A stretch of 64,000 nt of DNA from Toxorhynchites rutilus septentrionalis (lineage: Eukaryota; Arthropoda; Insecta; Diptera; Culicidae): the NCBI RefSeq assembly GCF_029784135.1, contig NC_073744.1, positions 105,357,266 to 105,421,265 on the forward strand, written 5' to 3'. The position numbers were made by a program, and so were the translations under genes. Under the pieces are notes generated by a model. The model was not told where the DNA came from. It saw only the letters and a program-made list of their open reading frames with translations, and made no database searches. Numbering within the stretch: position 1 is the first letter of the stretch; each line of letters opens with the position of its first letter. Of the stretch, positions 52,567 to 62,872 are shown piece by piece.

Positions 52567-54906
52567 TTAGATTTTACCAAAGAAGTCGGTTTCTTTCAGA
52601 AACGCAATTAAATTGGTTTCTTGGGTCTCGTCTCTACTGAGGATATCTCGGAGACTCTGACCTATGTTGTGTCGGACTCGAGCATCTTTGGTATGTTGAC
52701 ATTCAAGTAAAAGATGGCTAACGGAAACCGGAGCTTCGTTGCAAGCACATTGGGGTTTTTCGGCTCTGCAGAACAAGTGTGAATGGGTGAAGTTAGTGTG
52801 CCCAATTCGAAGACGGGTAAGGACTTGCCTTTCCCTACTATTGAGACGGTCCTCCCAAGGGAGAGTGGAATTTTGAATTTTATGAAGATGAGTGGGACGG
52901 CTGTTTATCCAACCTATGTCCCAACTTTCACGGACTTGCTGTTTTACCCAGCGGACAATGTCAGATGGAGGACAGGGCATGTCTGGGGGTTCTATTTTGC
53001 TGCCCTTGCCGGCCAGTATGTCGGCGGCTGTGTTTCCGCGTATTCCTGAGTGACCAGGAACCCAGCAGAAGGAGATGTTTTTATTTGAAGCAGCCTCTTC
53101 TGTTTGCTTAATCCATGGGTGTTTGCTGTTTCTACTTAGAAGATCGTGGAGACAGCTAGCTGAGTCTGAGAATATTGTGGTAGTAAGAAAATCATGGGTG
53201 CATTCTTGGGTAGCTATTAAAAGGGCGAAAGCTTCCGCACTGAAGATGGAGCATTGCGGTGGAAGAGAAAAGCTACCAGTGTATCTACTCTCAAAGATTC
53301 CACATCCAACTCCATCGGCACTGACTGAACCATCTGTGTATACCTGGTGATTAATTTGAAAATTGGATGCAACGAGGTTATTGAAGCAGGCTTTGACTTT
53401 TGGAGAAGGGTCTCCCGCCCGAACTGCCTTGAGAAGTTCAAGGTTAATGTTCGGCGGTTTGACGTTCCAATTTCTTCCCGTCGCAGATGAACGTTCACAT
53501 ATATCGGGAAGATCTTTGTTCGTGAGATTTTTGAACCATGTTTTAGCCCTATGTATTAATGGGACATTGTGGTCGCTTTCGGGGAGTGACAAGTGACGGA
53601 TGGCTTTATTAGTGATGGCTTTTGTTACCAGGTGGGTGAAGGGAAGTTGCCCACTTTCTGCCATTACAGCAAGAGTAGGACTGGTGGGAAAAACGCCAAT
53701 TGCGAGCCGAATTGCTTTATTGTAAACTGGTTGAATGGTGTTTAACACCCTGTCCCCTCCACGGCTGAAGGTGCCTATTCCGCAAAGGATTTGTGGGACC
53801 AACCAAACATTTACAACATTTAGCAGCGTCTTTCTATGGCCAGAGGCTAGGTTGCCTGCGATAGCCTTGATGATGTTCAATTTCTTTCTGGTGGCTATTT
53901 TGGTCTTTTGGAAATGTGATAGGAAGTTGAGTTTCTTGTCGAAAGTAACCCCTAGTATTTTCAATGTCCTCATTGTAGGGATCGGGATTTTGTTGAGCTG
54001 AAGATAGGTTCTCCTTCTGAGAGCTTTTCCGATATGTATGTGTTTGGATTTCTCCGGGGAAATTTTGAAACCTGTTTTTAGAGCCCAGTTTTGGATGGAG
54101 TCTAAGGTTTTTTGAAGCCTCTTTCTCTGAATTAAGCCGAAGCAGCTCGTAGAGATAAGAGTGATGTCATCTGCATAGACTATGATCTTTATATGGTCCG
54201 GGATAATCTCGAATAGAGATTGCATGGCAATGTTGAAGAGGGTTGGTAAAAGTGCTGAGCCTTGTGGGAAGCCGTTTTCTGGGATTTTTAGAGAAGATTG
54301 GTGGTTGTTAATAACGGTTTTGAAAGACCGGTTTTCTAGAAAACTTTTAATGAAGAGACCTAATCTCCCACGAATCCCCCAGTCGAAAAGGCTTTTCAGC
54401 ACTGGATACCTCCATGCCCGATCGAAGGCCTTGGATAAATCCAGGGAAACAATATCAATGTGATGTGATTTTTCAGTTGCGTCGTCTAGGATTTTTTCGA
54501 TTGCTACAAGGCAATCTTCTGTACCTTTTCCCGCACGGAATGCGAATTGTCTGGGATCAATCAGCTTATTTGACTCTAGAAAAGTCGTTAAGCGTCGATT
54601 GATCATTTTTTCCATGACTTTCCCAACACAACTTAGAAGAGTGATGGGGCGGAAATTGTCAAGAAGATGGTTGTTCATGTCTGGTTTCGGGATACAGATC
54701 ATTAAACCCTCTTTCCAGCAACTGGGGAGGGTTCCACTGTCCCAGACTTTGTTGAGGAGCTTCAGAAGTGCTTTTTTCCCGAGATGGGGTAGATTCTTAA
54801 GCATAGGGTAGCTGATGTCATCAGGTCCTGTAGATCTTTGTTTGACTTTGTTCAGTACCCAATCGAACTCTTTGAGGGAGAGGTTTTTGTTGAAGTCAAA
54901 TTCCAC
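52567..54906 (-). pseudogene. LINE C ORF2, reverse transcriptase and RNase H
   Basis: 779 open codons. RT blocks: STGPDDISYPMLKNL, LDNFRPITLLSCVGKVMEK, QFAFRAGKGTEDCL, SLDLSKAFDRAW, GFPQGSALLPTLFN and the catalytic VYADDITLIS. RNase H: VYTDGSVSADGVGCGIF, FSAEAFALLIA, IFSDSASCL and WVPGHSGIRGNTAAD. A Cys/His tail CAEKPQ-type (CRAEKPQCAC ... HLLLEC) closes the protein. The catalytic residues look intact. The frame extends upstream without an ATG to the copy C insertion at about 55190, so this part has lost its endonuclease by insertion. Confidence 0.85.
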
Positions 54907-55369
54907 ATCGGTATGAAAATCGATGGGAATTCTTTCGCATTCCGTTTTGTGGGTTAGAAAGGTTTGGTCGTAGTTTTGATTGGAGGAGGCGGATGCAAAG
55001 AAATCTCCAAACGCCTCGGCGATGATTTTCCGGTCATTGGTGTATTGACCGTTAATTAGAAGATTATATTCTTTGCTCCTTTTCTTGCCATGAAGCCTGC
55101 CAATCTTACTCCATAACTCCTTTGTTGACGCGTTGGGGTTAATTTCGCTGACGAATTTAACCCAACTGTTGTGCTTGGATGTGTTGATAAAAGACGGGTG
55201 GGTAATGTCGGGGACATAACCGGAGTGACGTAGGACTATACAAAGGGGAGAGCTTTTGTTAAATATATATTTTAAATATATTGTTTTATTTTCTTCTCCT
55301 ACGTGAATACCTACCTATCTACCTGAAAAATGGATTAGTTTACTGTTTACTCTTTATGAATATGTTGAT

Positions 55370-55385
55370 GGTTCTGAAAAGAACC
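55370..55385 (-). promoter_or_regulatory. histone mRNA-type 3-prime stem-loop (copy C)
   Basis: On the minus strand GGTTCTTTTCAGAACC, a perfect stem with the canonical TTTC loop. Confidence 0.65.
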
Positions 55386-55609
55386 TTTGGTGTTGTGTTT
55401 TTGTTATCACTCGATATTCCCATCTTGTTCGGTTAAACCTTCCTTTTTAGCTATTGCGTTTGCCACTCGCCACAGCTTTCACAGTTGGAAAATTTCTTCC
55501 CATCCAGCTTGTGACATGTTGTTCAGTAAATTACATTTAATGCAGCGTGCCGGAGAAACCCTTTGCCACTCACTGAAACTAATTGTTGCCTTGATGAGCG
55601 CCGAACCGA

Positions 55610-55856
55610 AGCTGCTCTGTTCTTGATGCGGGTTTTCTGATTGTCATGAGCAGCTTTGCAAGCCAACTCGAGCACTCCGACGGCCGAAACTCTATAATCG
55701 CTGTTAGGTATACTGGTGCTCTGGCACCAATCCGTTCGGCCTAGTTACCCTTGCGGAGCAATCAGTGAATGCGACCAACAGAGAACTGGAGACCTGCACG
55801 GTTCGAGTGAGACTTTGCCTTTCTCTTATCTTGTCCTCTTTTGTTACGTCCACGAT
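55610..55856 (-). pseudogene. histone H2A pseudogene, copy C unit 2
   Basis: The same decayed structure as copy B unit 2, starting CGTGGACGTAACAAAAG and including the [17 protein letters not shown] segment (here with a CCAGAGCACC change) and the [19 protein letters not shown] region. Stops and frameshifts are present. Confidence 0.7.
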
Positions 55857-56330
55857 GCCGATGCCGTACAACCACTCAGGTTTACGGTTTGAAAGAAAAT
55901 AAGATATTTTTTTGGGGTCCGCGTGTTTTATACTCTAGCGGTACACACTCACAGGATAGAGACAAATCGGCAGACTCAGCCAGAGGGGCGAGTCCAACGA
56001 GACGAACGAATGAGCGTTAAAAGGGAGCGATGTCAAGAAAATACATTCATTACGATTTGTTCGCTCGTTGGATTCACATGCAGGCTAAAAAGGGTCCTTT
56101 TCAGGATCACAAAATTATCTTCAATCTAAAGAGTTTATTGTTTTGTTATCACTCGATATCCCCATCTTGTTCGGCTAAACCTTTCTGTTTAGCGATTGCA
56201 TTTGCCACTCGCCACAGCTTTCACAGTTGGAAAATTTCTTCCCATCCAGCTTGTGACATATTTTACAGTAAATTACATTCAATGCGACGTGCCGAAGCGC
56301 CACTCAGTGTCGCATTGAAGGCGATTTTAA

Positions 56331-56730
56331 TACCAGGGACAGACATACAGCTGTACTAGCGTTTTACGTGTACAGCGTTGTACAGGTACCATCGTAGCAT
56401 GACAGACATACTTTGGTTGTACATTGCACCGCATGTCAAACTGACAATCAAAAATTCGACCAATTTTCACCACATGTTTCAATGAAAAGTTTTTTATTTA
56501 GCGTCTGAACCATCAAACACAACAAACAAGTTTCCAATCTGAGTTATCCATTCAAGAGAAAGTCAATGAAAAGAATATTTACCAAGTGTTTTGATTCGGT
56601 TTGTTCATGCTTTCCACCACTGACCGTCTATGGCGCTGCGAACAGTACAACTGTAGCCATGTACAGCGGTAAAATAGGTCGGTACAGGTACAGCGATTGT
56701 ACCGAGTTGCTTGCATGGTTCTAGCGCTGT
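56331..56730. mobile_element. MITE copy 3, truncated
   Basis: Starts TACCAGGGACAGACATAC after TAA at 56328-56330, in the inverse orientation to copies 1 and 2. The far end stops within CTAGCGCTGT and joins the host repeat directly, so about 60 bp including the second terminal repeat are missing. Confidence 0.75.
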
Positions 56731-57299
56731 ATGACAGTGGTACAGTGTCGATTTTCAATGTGGGGTCATAATATGGATCTCTATGTTTACAAAAATGTCC
56801 AACTAAATAAGTCGCATTACATGGCCGTCCAATTAGCTAAATGTCGAACTAATTGTAAATTACTGTACTTTCAATCTGGAAACGATTTAAGAATTGGTGA
56901 AAATTGAATAATCAGGAAAGTCCCCAACTATCAATAAGCTCAGAACAACTGCCAAATTCACATACTCATCAGATCCTGGCAAACAAATTATGAAAAAATC
57001 AATTTGTGTTTTATTATTATTTTGGATATTGTTCTAGAAAGCATTGAACTGTATTTCCTAAACTCTTTTTTGGAAGGTTTAATGGCCCTGAAAAGCGCCG
57101 TGTTTTATGGAATGGTTCCAATTTAGAAAACTTAGTACTCGTGGTTTTGAAAAAAAAACCATTTCGAGCGCCCTCGATGCCGCCTTGTTCTGAATTTGCC
57201 ACCAAAGCAGTTTGTATAAAGAACAAACTTTTTTCTTCTGCTACCTGATGCCGTTTTGCGATTGCGTTTGCCACTCGCCACTCTGCAACTGCCTGTTGT

Positions 57300-57529
57300 T
57301 GTCTTGATGTGTTCTGTTCTGAATGCGGTTTTTCTTATCGTCGCGAGCAGCTTTACCAGCCAACTCGATCACTTCGGCGGCCGAAAATATATAACGCCGG
57401 CTAGGTGGACTGGTGCACTGGTACTAACGCGCTCGGTCTAGCTACCCTTGCGGGGAACTCCAGATCAACACGGTTCGAGCGGGATTTTGCCTTTCCCTTC
57501 ACTTTTCCTTCTTTACCATGTCCAGACAT
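57300..57529 (-). pseudogene. histone H2A pseudogene, copy C unit 1 (best N-terminus)
   Basis: From ATG 57529: [20 protein letters not shown], almost the canonical H2A start, then VDLEFP where H2A has AGLQFP. After that the frame drifts, and [22 protein letters not shown] codons appear in another frame. This is the least decayed H2A start in the window. Confidence 0.75.
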
Positions 57530-57835
57530 GGCTGCTTGGGTTGGTTTGTTGATGTGTTGTGATGCGAACCGATGTGGTGTACGGTTTGAATGAGAATGAT
57601 CGTTACGGCAGCGGAGCGGGGATTTTTAAGCTGACTGGCTGGCTCGAGAATTACGCATGTGTGAGACTGCGACCAATGTTTCGTTCATTTTTTTCTTTTT
57701 CCTTTCCAATCGTGCTTCATTCTATTTCGCTGCTGCTCTGGTTGCCCGTTTTGGTCGGTACGATTTGAGGAGCACAAAATGAACCAATCAAAAATAGGCA
57801 CATAGTGCATTTTGACAATGCTTGATATTTCACAA

Positions 57836-58711
57836 TTATTCAATTATTCTGGCCTTTCTTAATTTGCGAAGGGCCTTACGTCGACCTTTGATCGCTGCCT
57901 TCACCTCAGGTGACCACCATGGGACGCATTTCCTGCCAGGAATGCCACTGGTTCTGGGGAAGTGCACCATTGCAACTTCTAGGACAACTTTGGAGAATTC
58001 CTCGGCTGTCCAATCTCGTTTAGCGGAGAGGCGGTTTTCAATGTCAAACTGATAGCCAGCCCAGTCAGCGTATTCAAATTTCCATCTTGGCCTTGTTGAA
58101 AACTCTGGAGAAGTTTGGCCGAAGGAAGTGAAGATTGGAAAATGATCGCTTCCGCAAGTATCATCGTGGATGTTCCAAGAAAATTTTGAAGATAGTTTGT
58201 CTGATACTATAGTGAGATCGATGGCTGAAGTAGTACCAGAATAATGGATTCTGGTGTGTTGGCCGTTGTTAAGAAGGAGAAGAGAATGGTCGGATATGAA
58301 ATCCTCAATGATGGACCCTTTTCGATCGAGGTATGCACCTCCCCAGGCGTATGAGTGGGCGTTGAAATCACCCATAAGCATGATTGGGGCGGGAAGTTGG
58401 GCGAACAAGTGGTCCAGTTGGCCGCGTAGAGTGTTCGGATCGGAATCATTAGTGATGTAGATGCTAACGACGGTGATTGGAAAGGGGTGTTTAATGCGCA
58501 CTACCACTGCCTGAAGATCAGTGGTAATGGGAAGAAGATCATGTGGAGTGCCATCTTTGATTGCGATTGCAACTCCGTGTTTTGAGGGGTTGGGACCCTC
58601 TTTGAAGTATGTGATGAACTTTGGAATGAAATTTTTATCGAAGTTGTTTGGTGTCATAGTTTCCTGAAGGGCTATGACTGTAGGATTGGAGCTCGAAATA
58701 AGCATTTTCAA
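57836..58711 (-). pseudogene. LINE C ORF2, endonuclease
   Basis: ALQETM, then GVAIAIKDGTPHDLLPI, VVSIYITND, LMGDFNAHSYAWGG and CGSDHFPIFTSFG, the APE-type endonuclease blocks, ending KALRKLRKAR at the copy C insertion. The frame extends upstream to about 58800 (FGIQWNIRSI) but no ATG is found, so the natural start is lost or shifted. The enzyme would nick target DNA for insertion. Confidence 0.8.
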
Positions 58712-58920
58712 TTCTAAAATATTTTGTCGGATACTTCTGATATTCCATTGTATCCCGAATTTCTGTATTGGAGTGAATGTGTTAGAGTGATGTAACTCTA
58801 ATTCCTAAGTCTTAGTTGTGTTGTGTTTGGACTATCCAAAGAGGATTAGTTCGATTGTCCTTTACCCTTGGAAAGAGAAGCTTTCTTCGGGGTGTTGTTG
58901 TTCTTGTTTGGTGTGGAGGT

Positions 58921-59060
58921 CTTTGGGGTGTTTGTTGTGTGTGTGTTGTTGTTGTTTTTTGATGTATGTACGTTGTTGTTGTTGTTTTTTGTTTGATGTG
59001 CGTTGTTGTTGTTGTTGCTGTTTTTTGTTATGGTTGTGTTGTTGTTATTCGTTGGTGTTG
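58921..59060. repeat. TTG-rich simple repeat between ORF1 and ORF2 of LINE C
   Basis: Blocks of GTTGTTGTTGTT mixed with TTTTTTG, i.e. CAA-rich on the element strand, encoding Asn/Gln/Thr-rich linkers in some frames. Confidence 0.7.
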
Positions 59061-59153
59061 TGGTTCTTTGTTCATTTTTTGTTCTTTTTCTTTCTTTATT
59101 GATTTGGGTTTCATCTTCAGATTTTTGTTCTGATTCTGAAGATGATTCTTTAT

Positions 59154-59476
59154 TTATTTTCCTTTTGTTTTTTTTTTCGGGGCTTCGGATGTATCCATTG
59201 AAATTACCGATTCGCTATCTGATTCGGTTGTCGAACTTTCGGTAGACGATTCGGTCATGGTTGTGTCCATAACTGAGGGAGTGCTTTCGCGACTAGAAGC
59301 GGATGAAGCGGCCGAGGCGCAGCTGCATTTGCACTTGCAGCCGGCCATTGGTGCCCGAATTTTGTTAAGTCTGTCTTGTAAGACGCTTGAAAAGGTTGGA
59401 CCGTTGTTTTGGGTGAGTAGATTCTTGGCTTCTCTGTAAGAGATTCCTCGATCTATTCTTGTCCTAGTTATTTATT
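59154..59476 (-). pseudogene. LINE C ORF1, C-terminal part in a shifted frame
   Basis: After the frame break near 59485 the product continues as RGISYREAKNLLTQNNGPTF, MAGCKCKCSCASAASSASS and a Ser/Thr/Glu-rich tail ending PKKKTKGK. The continuity of codon use across the break suggests a single-base indel. Confidence 0.65.
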
Positions 59477-60253
59477 TTATTCAAGCCATTTAGGACACTT
59501 CCTACTTGAAGAGGAGTGGTTACCTTGGCAATTGATGCAAAGTGCTGGAGAGTTGCACATCTTAAAATCGAAGTCTTTGGGATGTTCTTTGCTGCAGTTT
59601 CTGCATAGCGGGTCCTCGCGCTTGCATCTTTTGCTGGTGTGCCCAAAATTAAAACACTTGAAGCACTGCATGGGGTTCGGATAGTAGTTCCGAGTCCCAG
59701 CGCGAATGAAGCCAAAATATATGAATTCGGGAACCACGGTTCCGCGAATTGTGAGGATTAATGTTGGTGTAGGAATAATGGATTCTCCGTCTTTTCTGAC
59801 TATGCGCTTAACGTCGATCACTTTCTGATCGGGAAGCTCTTTCGCTAGTTCTTCGTTTTTTAAATCGATTACGTCTCTACATGTTACCACGCATTTGCGT
59901 TGGTTCAAAGTTGGGTGGAAGATCACCTCTACAGGGGTGTTGTCTATTAGTTTAGTAATAGAAAGCAACTTACCGACAACATCCTCGTCCCTAGTTGTCA
60001 AGATGTATTGCAGTTTCTTCTTTTCATAGCGCTGTGGTTTTGCGCTGTTGAAATCTTTTGCAACTGCATTGATGGTTTTGCTCACGGTGAAGGGGTTCGT
60101 TGGAAGCACCTTGTCTCCTGTAGCTCTGAGAAGCAGTATTTGAAGGTTGCCATTTGAGGGGTCCGCCCATAGTGGAGCGGTGGCTTCGGTAGGCCTGCCC
60201 TCGTAGAAGTTTGTAGCCCGGCCTCCCGGAGGCCCGGAGCTACTAGAAGCCAT
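59477..60253 (-). pseudogene. LINE C ORF1, gag-like protein
   Basis: 258 codons from ATG 60253. An RNA-binding region (LQILLLRATGDKVLPTNPFT ... VEVIFHPTLNQRKCVV) is followed by zinc knuckles CFKCFNFGHTSKRC and CRNCSKEH, then CINCQGNHSSSSRKC. It ends CPKWLE with a premature stop where the real ORF1 appears to continue in another frame. I-like ORF1 proteins coat element RNA. Confidence 0.8.
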
Positions 60254-60780
60254 GCTTCTGCTTGACTATATCACTGATATAGTCAGCAGAAAAAAGTGTG
60301 ATAATCACAAAAAAAATCCTTACTGAGGGATCTTCACTAGTGGGATATGTACCCGAAAGTTCACTTTGTTCCGGTAAAGCACTTTAAAACCACCAATTGA
60401 CGCGAATCACTATAAAAAATCACTTGTTGTGATAATTGTTTCAGCCACTTCACTGTCTGTATGCGTGTTTAAATTCTTTTTAAATATATTTTTTATTTTA
60501 GCAACACTACAGTTGAACTGCCAACACTGCCCGAAAAGGGGGCGTGGCGTCTATGACGCCAAAAAGCGCGCGCTTTTCCGGTTTGCCGGCAAGCGCCCGC
60601 TCTCCACAGTCGACGCGAGCTGTTGCTTTCTTCCACTCTTCTTCTGCTGCCACTTAAAAATAATTAAAATTAACTCCTTCGGAATCGCCAGGGGGAGACG
60701 TCCTAGTCCGCTGTCCAAAACGCCAAACTGCCGAGCTGAAAGAAAACGCGACCTTCTCGGTCGGAGGTTAAAATCAGTAT
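60254..60780 (-). other. LINE C 5-prime leader
   Basis: Non-coding. The element start is placed at ATACTGATTTTAACCTCCG (60780), where sequence of copy D begins. An internal promoter is expected for such elements but was not identified. Confidence 0.45.
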
Positions 60781-60973
60781 GATGTATTTTTTTGCCATCG
60801 CTCCCTTTTAACGCTCATTCGTTCGTCTCATTGGACTCGCCCCTCTGGCTGAGTCTGCCGATTTGTCTCTATCCTGTGAGTGTGTACCGTTAGAGTATAA
60901 AACACGCGGACCCTAAAAAAATATCTTATTTTCTTTCAAACCGTAAACCCGTGTGGTTGTACGGCATCGGCAT

Positions 60974-61220
60974 CGTGGACGTAACAAAGGAGGACATGTT
61001 AAGGGATAGGCATAGTCCCACTCGAACCGTGCAGGTGTGCCGTTCCCCGTAGGTGTATCCGCCAATTGCTCAGCAAGGGTAGATAGGCCGAGCGCGTTAG
61101 TACCAGTGCACCAGTCCACCTAGCCGGTGTTATATAGTTTCGGCCGCCGAAGTGATCGAGTTGGCTGGTAAAGCTGCTCGCGACGATAAGAAAACCCGCA
61201 TTCGGAACAGAACACATTCG
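60974..61220 (+). pseudogene. hybrid histone H2A pseudogene, copy D unit 1
   Basis: It starts CGTGGACGTAACAAAGG, as in unit 2 of the other copies. From about 61080 it matches unit 1 (GTTAGTACCAGTGCACCAG, then codons for [20 protein letters not shown]). Stops are present throughout. Confidence 0.7.
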
Positions 61221-62281
61221 GTTCGGTGGACATCAAGACAACAGGCAGTTGCAGCGAGTGGCGAGTGGCAAACGCAATCGCAAAACGGCATCAGGTAGCA
61301 GAAGAAAAAAGTTTGTTCTTTATACAAACTGCTTTGGTGGCAAATCCAGAACAAGGCGGCATCGAGGGTGTTCGAAATGGTTTTTTTCAAAACCACGAGT
61401 ACTAAGTTTTCTAAATTGGAACCATTCCATAAAACAAGGCGCTTTTCAGGGCCAATAAACCTTCCAAAAAAGAGTTTAGGAAATGCAGTTCAATGCTTTC
61501 TAAAACATATCCAAAATAATAATAAAACACAAATTGATTTTTTCATAATTTGTTTGCCAGGATATGATGAGTATGTGAATTTGGCAGTTGTTCTGAGCTT
61601 ATTGATTTTCACCAATTCTTAAATTGCTTCTAGATTGAAAGTACAGTAATTTACACTTATCTCGACATTTAGCTAATTGGACGGACCTGTAATGCGACAT
61701 ATTTAGTTGGACATTTTTGTAAACATAGAGTTCGGGGTCCAAATTATGACCCCACATTGAAAGTTGACACTGTATCACTGTCATCGCAAATGTTCAATTA
61801 CAGGTTAAAATTACCTCCAATCCGATACTGAGTGGTGGTAACGCGACGTGCCATTGAATGTAATTTACTGTAAAATATGTCACAAACTGGATGGGAAGAA
61901 ATTTTCCAACTGTGAAAGCTGTGGCGAGTGGCAAATGCAATCGCTAAACAGAAAGGTTTAGCCGAACAAGATGGGGATATCGAGTGATAACAAAACAATA
62001 AACTCTTTAGATTGAAGATAATTTTGTGATCCTGAAAAGGACCCTTTTTAGCCTGCATGTGAATCCAACGAGCGAACAAATCGTAATGAATGTATTTTTT
62101 TGCCATCGCTCCCTTTTAACGCTCATTCGTTCGTCTCGTTGGACTCGCCGCTCTGGCTGAGTCTGCCGATTTGTCTCTATCCTGTGAGTGTGTACCGCTA
62201 GAGTATAAAACACGCGGACCCCAAAAAAATATCTTATTTTCTTTCAAACCGTATACCCGTGTGGTTGTACGTCATCGGCAT

Positions 62282-62529
62282 CGTGGACGTAACAAAGGAG
62301 GACAAGTTAAGGGAAAGGCAAAGTCTCACTCGAACCGTGCAGGTCTCCAGTTCCCTGTTGGTCGCATTCACTGATTGCTCCGCAAGGGTAACTAGGCCGA
62401 ACGGATTGGTGCCGGAGCACCAGTATACCTAACAGCGATTATAGAGTTTCGGCCGTCGAAGTGCTTGAGTTGGCTTGCAAAGCTGCTCACGACAATCAGA
62501 AAACCCGCATCAAGAACAGAGCAGCTTAG
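62282..62529 (+). pseudogene. histone H2A pseudogene, copy D unit 2
   Basis: [20 protein letters not shown] and VGRIH, then TGA. Further [18 protein letters not shown] and [20 protein letters not shown] lie in shifted frames, ending GCAGCTTAG. This is the clearest full-length trace of an H2A gene in the window. Confidence 0.75.
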
Positions 62530-62722
62530 TTTCAGTGAGTGGCAAAGTGTTTCTCCGGCACGTCGCATTAAATGTAATTCACTGAACAACATGTCACAAG
62601 CTGGATGGGAAGAAATTTTCCAACTGTGAAAGCTGTGGCGAGTGGCAAACACAATAGCTAAACAGGAAGGTTTAACCGAACAAGATGGGAATATCGAGTG
62701 ATAACAAAAACACAACACCAAA

Positions 62723-62738
62723 GGTTCTTTTTAGAACC
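62723..62738 (+). promoter_or_regulatory. histone mRNA-type 3-prime stem-loop (copy D)
   Basis: GGTTCTTTTTAGAACC, a perfect 6-bp stem with a TTTT loop as in copy B. Confidence 0.6.
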
Positions 62739-62872
62739 ATCAACATATTCATAAAGAGTAAACAGTAGGAGAAGAAAATAAAACAATATATTTAAAATAT
62801 ATATTTAACGAAAGCTGTCCCCTTTGTATAGTCCTACGTCACTCCGGTTATGTCCCCGACATTACCCACCCG

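Larger units (their letters stand above)
55192..57847 (-). mobile_element. histone-derived compound repeat, copy C, inserted in LINE C ORF2
   Basis: From 57847 on the minus strand: H2A unit 1 (ATG 57529), stem-loop (57099-57084), MITE copy 3 (56730-56331), stem-loop in the opposite sense (56093-56108), a TATA block (near 55930), H2A unit 2 (55856-55610), the perfect stem-loop (55385-55370) and the end motif (55240-55225) with the outer tail. The outer TGACGTAGGACTACGTC end on the H2A unit 1 side is missing. Confidence 0.75.
52249..60780 (-). mobile_element. LINE C: I-like non-LTR retrotransposon, interrupted by copy C
   Basis: The order on the minus strand is 5-prime leader (60780-60254), ORF1 with zinc knuckles, ORF2 endonuclease (58800-57848), insertion of histone-derived copy C (57847-55192), then RT and RNase H (55190-52567) and a 3-prime UTR to about 52249. 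The domain set fits the I group. Outer flanks on both sides are other pieces of the histone-derived repeat (E and D). Confidence 0.8.
60781..62872 (+). mobile_element. histone-derived compound repeat, copy D (two H2A units)
   Basis: TATA (60897-60903), H2A unit (60974-61220), stem-loop GGCGCTTTTCAGGGCC (61438-61453), stem-loop in the opposite sense (62028-62043), TATA (62204-62210), H2A unit (62282-62529), perfect stem-loop (62723-62738), end motif (62828-62841) and tail CATTACCCACCCGT. The first H2A has the 5-prime half of unit 2 type and the 3-prime half of unit 1 type. Confidence 0.75.

Noticed and set aside
58818..59245. Cysteine-rich open frames on the plus strand
   Set aside because: They arise from the TTG/TGT-rich simple repeat antisense to the LINE C ORF1-ORF2 linker.
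62282..62529. Functional histone H2A gene
   Set aside because: The H2A-like codons are split over three frames with stops (after VGRIH and in KGN*AER) and the start codon is lost in most copies.
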